Source: an uncultured Bacteroidales bacterium
GTDB taxonomy: Bacteria > Bacteroidota > Bacteroidia > Bacteroidales > UBA932
Assembly (NCBI GenBank): GCA_944323805.1
Contig: CALUTW010000012.1
Location: 1-62,057, forward strand
Length of the DNA stretch: 62,057 nucleotides
Reading direction: 5' to 3'
Both the position numbers and the translations under genes were made by a program. How positions within the stretch are numbered: the first letter of the stretch is position 1; each line of letters opens with the position of its first letter. Under the pieces are notes generated by a model. That model was not told the origin of the DNA, made no database searches, and was given only the letters and a program-made list of their open reading frames with translations. Positions 57,244-62,057 of this stretch are shown here, one piece after another.

Positions 57244-57461
57244 TTTTATAGTATACAGTAAATAGTCATAAAGCAATCGCTTTAACATTATTTATCGCCA
57301 TCACATTACTAGCATTCACCTTTCTACAGATGACTTCACTCTCGCAGTATATAAATGTGCGACAATTATTAGATCATTACCATTCCGGAATGAAATGATT
57401 CTAACTATTATGAGACTGATAAGGGCCTTCTCGTCAAATGTCAGTCATATAAAAACCGACA

Positions 57462-58814
57462 TCAGCCTTCTACCTCCAGAATTTTGACTAAGTCACGTTT
57501 CATATCAATATCTATCGTGCGGTAACGGCAGAATGCCTTGCTGCCTTCCACATGTCCGGTGAGCGATGCCACAAGATTAGGGTCTTTCACAAGTCTGTAG
57601 ATATTGCCTATAAAGGTTCTACGCGCCATGTGGCTGCTGGCGATTTCATTAATCGGGACTTTCTTCTCTTTTCTGGTAACACTGTCCACAACAGTAACCG
57701 GTCTCGTTATCCCAGCCAATGCAAATATCTCCTTGATGTTGTCATTGTATTTCTGTGGAGAAATGAACGGAAGCAGTTTATCGCCCGGCATATCAGCATA
57801 CTTTTCAATGATTTCCATTGCCACCTTATTCAAAGGTACAGAAACAGTCTTTGCGTTTTCCCTTATCGTCTTGACCGGTATATATTCTATCACTTCATTG
57901 ACGACACACCCCTTTTTCAGCCTTATAAGGTCACTGACACGACATCCTACATTGCACTGGAAGACAAAAATATCCCTCTGGCGACTCATTTCCAGACTCG
58001 GAAGCTTCGTCCTGTAAATCACATTCAATTCATCCAACGTAATATAGACCGGCGTGCCATACCTCTGTTTCGGCATAGTGAAATGAGTAAAAGGAGTTCC
58101 TTTCATATACCCTTGACGGTTCGCCCAATTGAATATTGCCCGGAGTTGCTTGAAAATACTGGTCATATAGTTTTCTCCTCTGAGTTTGACTCTAGAGACG
58201 GACGGATCCAGTTCAGCTATCTTTGGATATTTGGCAATATAGGCCTCTTCAGACTCAAGATAATCCAGCAATAGGTTCAATACCTCCGCATTGACGGTGA
58301 GCAGGTCAAAGACAAATCTGTTGCGGCGACTGATACATCTGTAGTAAATTTCAAACCTATGAATCATGCTCCTCAGTGTCTCATAATGCTTCTTGCGTCC
58401 GACCGTCATATCCCTGTCACGGAGAAATTCGTCCATAATATCGTCAATCAAGAGTTTGTTGCCTGATTTACGGGACTCGTTCTCACTCATAGTATCTCCT
58501 CTATAGAACTTATCCACTGTCTTGGCAAGCCATCCTTGAGGTACATCGTCAGACTTTCTTGCTTCACAATAACTCACAGCAACATAATCCCTCAAGGACA
58601 TCATATCCCTGACAATTCGTTCACGGTCTTCCGGACGGATCATGGCCCGGCTCCTGACAGTCTCACTTCTTTTGTCCCAATGGGAAGGAAGAATCATTAT
58701 TCTTGTCCTGACAGACTGGTCAAAACCTTCCGCATCCGAAAGCCGGATATACAGTGGCGACAGCTTTCCTGCTTTCTCTTTAGATGCCGCGCGTAAAATG
58801 AATTTTATCCTCAT
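57462..58814 (-). CDS. int: tyrosine recombinase (integrase)
   Basis: A 450-residue integrase. The N-terminal arm-binding-like domain (MRIKFILRAASKEKAGKLSPLYIRL) is followed by a SAM-like core-binding region (about 120-220) and a catalytic domain with Arg in VGCRVSDLIRLKKG, the SHMARRTF (His/Arg) box, TGHVEGSKAF and Tyr in CRYRTIDIDMK. This is the common Bacteroidetes element type. It lies next to the right boundary (59050-59063) and should insert the element into the tRNA-Arg 3' end. 57244-57461 downstream is non-coding and shows nothing special. Confidence 0.93.
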   Translation of the reverse strand: MRIKFILRAASKEKAGKLSPLYIRLSDAEGFDQSVRTRIMILPSHWDKRSETVRSRAMIRPEDRERIVRDMMSLRDYVAVSYCEARKSDDVPQGWLAKTVDKFYRGDTMSENESRKSGNKLLIDDIMDEFLRDRDMTVGRKKHYETLRSMIHRFEIYYRCISRRNRFVFDLLTVNAEVLNLLLDYLESEEAYIAKYPKIAELDPSVSRVKLRGENYMTSIFKQLRAIFNWANRQGYMKGTPFTHFTMPKQRYGTPVYITLDELNVIYRTKLPSLEMSRQRDIFVFQCNVGCRVSDLIRLKKGCVVNEVIEYIPVKTIRENAKTVSVPLNKVAMEIIEKYADMPGDKLLPFISPQKYNDNIKEIFALAGITRPVTVVDSVTRKEKKVPINEIASSHMARRTFIGNIYRLVKDPNLVASLTGHVEGSKAFCRYRTIDIDMKRDLVKILEVEG

Positions 58815-58860
58815 AATATTCCTGTTTATTCTTCTGCAAAGGTCCGGAAATCTATCCTGT

Positions 58861-58899
58861 TTTTGTCCAGTAACAGCCAGATTCTGTCCAGAAGGAAAT
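58861..58899 (+). repeat. right-end TGTCCAG repeats
   Basis: TTTTGTCCAGTA, then CTGTCCAG and GAAGGAAAT, in the same orientation as the left-end repeats (34025-34052) but with 11 bp more between the two copies. It lies between the integrase start and the right attachment site; candidate integrase arm sites. Confidence 0.5.
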
Positions 58900-59049
58900 G
58901 TTGTAAAATCAGAAATTCTAAAGGATTTTACGTACGAAGAAGCAAAATAATGAAGACATCAAAAGTCTTATACACAATAATTTACCATTCAAAGACACCA
59001 AATGGTAATTTATTGTATTTCTTGGTAAAGTATAATATAAAATCGCAGA

Positions 59050-59063
59050 CCAACCGGATCACA
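59050..59063 (+). other. right attachment site
   Basis: CCAACCGGATCACA is an exact 14-bp copy of the tRNA-Arg 3' end and the two bases beyond it (33972-33985). The integrase gene lies 235 bp to its left, and a strong terminator right after it (59078-59101) looks like the tRNA's original one. Confidence 0.75.
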
Positions 59064-59077
59064 TCGAAAGCATGATG

Positions 59078-59101
59078 CGCCTGACTCTGGTCAGGCGTTT
59101 T
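59078..59101 (+). terminator. probable original tRNA-Arg terminator
   Basis: CGCCTGAC and GTCAGGCG pair perfectly (8 bp, TCTG loop) and are followed by TTTT. It starts 15 bp after the right attachment copy, where the tRNA's own terminator would lie before insertion. Confidence 0.75.
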
Positions 59102-59249
59102 CCGTTCCGGACTGACCGGACCGGAGCTCGCTCAGGGACGGGAAGGTACGGAACGGGAAAGACAGGCGCAGCCTGGCACATCATGCGCACAGATGTAAGA
59201 TTGCCCGTGGCGCAGGGACAGGGAATGCGCAGTCCCACGGACGAGCACC

Positions 59250-59264
59250 ATCCCAACCGGATCA
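59250..59264 (+). repeat. second att-like copy
   Basis: ATCCCAACCGGATCA is an exact 15-bp copy of the tRNA 3' end (33969-33983), 187 bp past the first right-end copy. Between them only the terminator and short random frames are seen. It may mark an earlier insertion into the same tRNA. The rest of 59265-59426 shows nothing I can name. Confidence 0.6.
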
Positions 59265-59426
59265 TCGGAAATTATTGAACCAAGATGGCCAGAACTTGTC
59301 GTCATATTACATAATCCTGTATGTCAATATATACCATGATATATAGCGGCATCGCTCTTATTACGAAATGCCGTGAGTACAGCCACCACATTGACCATAA
59401 ACACTTCTGAAAATCAAGACCTCCAC

Positions 59427-59699
59427 TTACTTTTTCAACTGCCTGACTTCCTTTTCAAAACTCTCTATGAAGTGGATTTCCACGGGTGAGAGTTCATGCT
59501 GTATCCGCTTGCTGTATTTGTCGTATTCGGAGTCTGCCTTCTGTTTCGCGATTTCCGCCGAGACTGTCCCGGCATGAGTAAGGAGGTCTTTGCCGGAGAG
59601 CGACAGGAATTCGTCAAGTTTCTGTTTCCCTTGTTTTGAACTGTTGCAAAAAATGCAACAGTTGAATCCGTCTTCAGTCTGATAGAGTATGATGTCTCC
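59427..59699 (-). pseudogene. RhuM-family remnant with internal deletion
   Basis: The minus strand encodes GDIILYQTEDG, typical of the RhuM N-terminus, joined after about 15 unmatched residues to the family C-terminus (FLSLSGKDLLTHAGTVSAEIAKQKADSEYDKY...ELSPVEIHFIES) and a stop at 59427. RhuM proteins are about 300 residues; here the middle is missing and a stop codon precedes any ATG in frame. It is a broken gene. Confidence 0.65.
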
Positions 59700-60048
59700 A
59701 TGCGGTGTTCCGTCGGTCTCTGTTTATCCATGAGCAGGCTGCATCGGGCGGCAACGTTCCATCAGCTGCCGCATCGCTGATGAGGGTGGATATCATTATG
59801 TTCGGGTAAACTGAGAGCTTTTTAGTACTGAGACACTTGTTGTATGGGATAACGGGGTATGTCCTGGATACTTTCAGTTGCTCAGCGAGCATTTTTCTTG
59901 TTACCATAGGTTGCACTATGATGGCATTAAGTATGGCTGTGGCAGTCTTTCCGAGTTCAATAGTTGAGTACCTTTCGCTGTTTCTTAGGTACCTTTTCTG
60001 TAAAACAGGCACAATCTTCTGTAGAATTGTTACGCCACTTTTTATCAT
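59674..60048 (-). pseudogene. possible winged-helix fragment
   Basis: A 124-codon frame whose first ~70 residues (SERYSTIELGKTATAILNAIIVQPMVTRKMLAEQLKVSRTYPV) look like a winged-helix DNA-binding segment. The rest runs out of frame into the RhuM remnant. No full-length family match is evident. I treat it as a decayed fragment, with low certainty. Confidence 0.3.
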
Positions 60049-60085
60049 ATACCGCTATTTTTGTGCATGAAGAAGAAATAGCAGT

Positions 60086-60658
60086 ATGACAATCAAAGAA
60101 TTCAAAGACCATGTAAAGGCCGGGCGCGCCCTCGACACCGAAGACATACATGTCTTTATGGACGAGATGAGCGATGCCGCACGCCGCATTACCTTCCGGC
60201 TGAATGCGGCATACCATACCCCGGCAGAAGTTCGAGCATTTCTTTCGGAACTATTCGGTTACGAGGTACCTTCATCGCTGCGTGTCTTTCCGCCATTCTA
60301 TACGGATTTCGGCAAGAATATCATCGTCGGGGAGAATGTCTTTATCAACGCCTGCTGCCATTTCCAGGATCATGGAGGCGTTGTTATCGGCGACGGATGC
60401 CAGATAGGGCACAACGTCGTGTTCGCCACGCTGAACCATGGCTTGTCTCCGGAAGACCGCAAGCACACTTACCCTGCCCCGATAGTGTTGGGCAAGAATG
60501 TGTGGGTCGGCTCGAACTCGACTATCCTGCAAGGCGTGACCATCGGTGACAATGCAGTTGTTGCAGCCGGAGCGGTGGTTAATAAAAATGTTCCGGACAA
60601 TGTAGTTGTCGGCGGAGTCCCGGCAAGAATCATCAAGAAAATAACATCGGAAATATGA
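60086..60658 (+). CDS. sugar O-acetyltransferase (LacA/NodL-type)
   Basis: A 190-residue left-handed-beta-helix acetyltransferase. An N-terminal helical domain with MTFRLNAAYHTP-like spacing (ITFRLNAAYHTPAEVR) is followed by hexapeptide repeats (IIVGENVFINACCHF, VVIGDGCQIGHNVVF, VVAAGAVVNKNVPDN) and the late GGVPARIIKK. The catalytic His is in FATLNHGLSPEDR. It transfers acetyl from acetyl-CoA to a sugar. Its stop overlaps the next start (ATGA). Confidence 0.92.
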   Translation: MTIKEFKDHVKAGRALDTEDIHVFMDEMSDAARRITFRLNAAYHTPAEVRAFLSELFGYEVPSSLRVFPPFYTDFGKNIIVGENVFINACCHFQDHGGVVIGDGCQIGHNVVFATLNHGLSPEDRKHTYPAPIVLGKNVWVGSNSTILQGVTIGDNAVVAAGAVVNKNVPDNVVVGGVPARIIKKITSEI

Positions 60659-61974
60659 AAAAGATACTGTTTTTATTATTAGTAACGGCAATGACTAATA
60701 TCCAAGGGACTATGGCACAGGAAAAAATTTCACAGGAGACGGAAGCAGCCGGAAAGGCAGCTTTCCAGCGGGAAATGATTTTCCCCATCGGCGAACCGAA
60801 CACAGCTTACGCCAGATATTTTATCGGCAACAGCTATCTGGCTCCGATATCAAAGGAACAGATACCGTTCAACAATGTCACTTTCGAGCCGGGATGCCGC
60901 AACAACTGGCACATTCACAATGCAAGCAAAGGCGGCGGGCAGATGCTGGTCTGCGTGGCCGGCAAGGGCTGGTATCAGGAAGAAGGCAAGCCTGCCGTGC
61001 AGATGCTTCCTGGCGATGTTATCCACATCCCGGCAAATGTGAAGCACTGGCATGGTGCATCAGCGGACAGCTGGTTCGCGCATCTCGCTTTTGAGGTCCC
61101 CGGAGAAAACGCGTCCAATGAATGGCTGGAGCCTGTGACAGACGAAGAATATAACCGGTTAGACCAAAATTGGGCAGCAAATCCGTCCGCGACGGCACAA
61201 ACAACTGAAAATATGGACAGAATCGAAGTATGCAAGCAGAATTACCGCTCCTTGTTCGGAGGAGAGGCCCTGACCGGGCAGGGTACGGACCCGGAAATGA
61301 TGGACATCCTTCAGAAATTCATTTTCGGCGAGATATTCCAGACAGGCGAATTGACGATGAAGCAGCGTGAAATGATTACCTGCATTACCCTTGCAACTAT
61401 GCAGACACTCCCGCAGCTGAAAGCCCACGCCGGGGCGGCACTCAATGTGGGTGTCACTCCAGAAGAACTGCGCGAGGCAATGTATCTGACAGCCCCGTTC
61501 ATCGGCTTTCCCAAGATGCTGAGTGCCGTCTCTACGGTAAACGAGGTATTCAAGGAGCGTGGTATCTCCCTGCCGCTGGAAAAGCAGGGCACGATAACAG
61601 AGGAGACCCGACACAAGACGGGCAAGGCCATTCAGGACAAGCTCTATCCCGGCGGCATAGCCTCGGTAATGAAAGGGATGCCCGGCGACATGGGCAAGGA
61701 CGTGGAGCAGTTCCTCACGGACTATTTCTTCGGCGATATCTACAGCCGCGGTGCGCTTGACCTGCAGACACGCGAGATGTTGGGTTATTGCGTACTGACC
61801 GCTTTGGAAGCCGAGAGCCAGCTCCACTCGCACTATCACGGCAACATCAATGCGGGCAACTCGCCCGAGATATTGACCGCCGCCGTCATCCAGTGCCTGC
61901 CCTATATCGGCTTCCCTGCCGCTATCAAGGCATTGCGCATCATCAAGGAGGAATATGCAAGTGACATTAATTAG
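60655..61974 (+). CDS. secreted cupin / carboxymuconolactone-decarboxylase protein
   Basis: A 439-residue protein with a signal peptide (ending GTMAQ). The first domain (about 50-165) is a cupin: EPGCRNNWHIHNASKGGGQMLVCVAGKGWYQEEGK and the second motif GDVIHIPANVKHWHGAS supply metal His residues. Two carboxymuconolactone-decarboxylase-like helical domains follow (about 225-300 and 355-435: LTMKQREMITCITLATMQTLPQLKAHAGAALNVG; LDLQTREMLGYCVLTALEAESQLHSHYHGNINAGN). Cupin-CMD fusions of this type are common in Bacteroidales; the reaction is not settled. Translationally coupled to the acetyltransferase by ATGA. Confidence 0.9.
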   Translation: MKKILFLLLVTAMTNIQGTMAQEKISQETEAAGKAAFQREMIFPIGEPNTAYARYFIGNSYLAPISKEQIPFNNVTFEPGCRNNWHIHNASKGGGQMLVCVAGKGWYQEEGKPAVQMLPGDVIHIPANVKHWHGASADSWFAHLAFEVPGENASNEWLEPVTDEEYNRLDQNWAANPSATAQTTENMDRIEVCKQNYRSLFGGEALTGQGTDPEMMDILQKFIFGEIFQTGELTMKQREMITCITLATMQTLPQLKAHAGAALNVGVTPEELREAMYLTAPFIGFPKMLSAVSTVNEVFKERGISLPLEKQGTITEETRHKTGKAIQDKLYPGGIASVMKGMPGDMGKDVEQFLTDYFFGDIYSRGALDLQTREMLGYCVLTALEAESQLHSHYHGNINAGNSPEILTAAVIQCLPYIGFPAAIKALRIIKEEYASDIN

Positions 61975-62057
61975 GGACTGTCCTGTCCTTGACACTCTCG
62001 CGAGGATTGTTGTTCTCGAAGTGGGCCTTCTGCTGGCGGTACATCCTTGTGATGATT
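61967..62057 (-). CDS. 3' end of an unidentified gene (partial)
   Basis: The minus strand has an open 30-codon frame entering from the window edge and ending TVPN-stop at 61967-61969, with MYRQQKAHFENNNPRE inside. It converges with the cupin/CMD gene and overlaps its last bases. It is too short to name; a coding call is tentative. Confidence 0.35.
   Translation of the reverse strand, partial: IITRMYRQQKAHFENNNPRESVKDRTVPN

Larger units (their letters stand above)
33986..59063. mobile_element. integrative and mobilizable element with a defence island
   Basis: About 25 kb inserted in tRNA-Arg. Support: a 14-bp direct repeat of the tRNA 3' end at the far boundary; a tyrosine integrase (57462-58814) next to that boundary; matching TGTCCAG repeats near both ends; a relaxase, MobC-like and replication cluster; and base composition clearly more AT-rich than the flanks. 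It lacks a visible type IV secretion system, so it should need a helper for transfer. Cargo is a BREX-like operon, a CBASS operon, a RloA/RloB pair and three unknown membrane proteins. A remnant of a second integrase (56029-56168) suggests the element grew by accretion. Confidence 0.82.

Noticed and set aside
59072..59278. Two opposed frames between the two right-end att copies
   Set aside because: Low-complexity Arg/Gly/Thr translation overlapping the terminator; no start signal or similarity.
61159..61995. 278-codon minus-strand frame antisense to the cupin/CMD gene
   Set aside because: Shadow of a well-supported gene; no family match.

Overview
The window looks like a chromosome segment from a gut- or rumen-type member of the Bacteroidales (phylum Bacteroidota). 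The evidence is a SusC/SusD pair, many lipoproteins with short acidic export signals after the lipobox cysteine, a type IX secretion (T9SS) C-terminal domain with a PorV/PorQ-type barrel, and repeated matches to the Bacteroidetes promoter pattern (TTG, about 20 bp, TAnnTTTG). The genus cannot be fixed by eye.

Layout. 1-822 is the 5' half of a 16S rRNA gene on the minus strand, with its promoter near 1.02 kb. groES-groEL (1.5-3.4 kb) follow on the same strand. 3.5-10.1 kb is a minus-strand surface-lipoprotein region: three related repeat-domain lipoproteins, a collapsed SusD/lipoprotein remnant, a lipocalin-like lipoprotein and a subtilisin-like protease. After a PepSY-like gene and a second pseudogene remnant comes a plus-strand locus (11.28-23.1 kb): SusC, SusD, two lipoproteins, a second subtilase with a T9SS domain, a PorV/PorQ-like barrel and another lipoprotein. 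Two proteases and no recognisable carbohydrate enzyme suggest peptide rather than glycan capture. 23.2-33.5 kb holds housekeeping genes: a methyltransferase, pgi, umuDC, cysS, an exodeoxyribonuclease III, a membrane flippase-like protein, an adenosine-kinase-like sugar kinase and a DUF368 membrane protein.

A tRNA-Arg (anticodon TCT, 33910-33983) is the attachment site of a more AT-rich integrative and mobilizable element of about 25 kb (33986-59063), bounded by copies of the tRNA 3' end. It carries a tyrosine integrase, a remnant of a second integrase, a mobilization/replication block (HTH protein, DnaD-like Rep, DnaC-like ATPase, MobC-like protein, relaxase, membrane accessory) and three adjacent anti-phage modules. 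These are (i) a BREX-like operon (BrxF-like, BrxC/PglY-like, methyltransferase, PglZ, BrxA-like, plus a zinc-ribbon DUF2971 gene) with no helicase or BrxL; (ii) divergently, a CBASS operon of a DncV-like CD-NTase, an E2-like protein carrying a SEC-C zinc motif, and a TIR-STING effector; (iii) a RloA/RloB (AbiL-like) pair. Three unfamiliar membrane proteins lie near the integrase end.

The BREX and CBASS operons diverge from a shared AT-rich region of about 210 bp. That region contains a consensus promoter for each and an 11-bp inverted repeat overlapping the CBASS -33 box, so shared or cross-regulated expression is plausible. Beyond the element are a second att-like copy, a RhuM remnant, a sugar O-acetyltransferase and a secreted cupin/carboxymuconolactone-decarboxylase protein. 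The strongest candidate for a little-described system is the CBASS operon, followed by the helicase-less BREX variant next to it.
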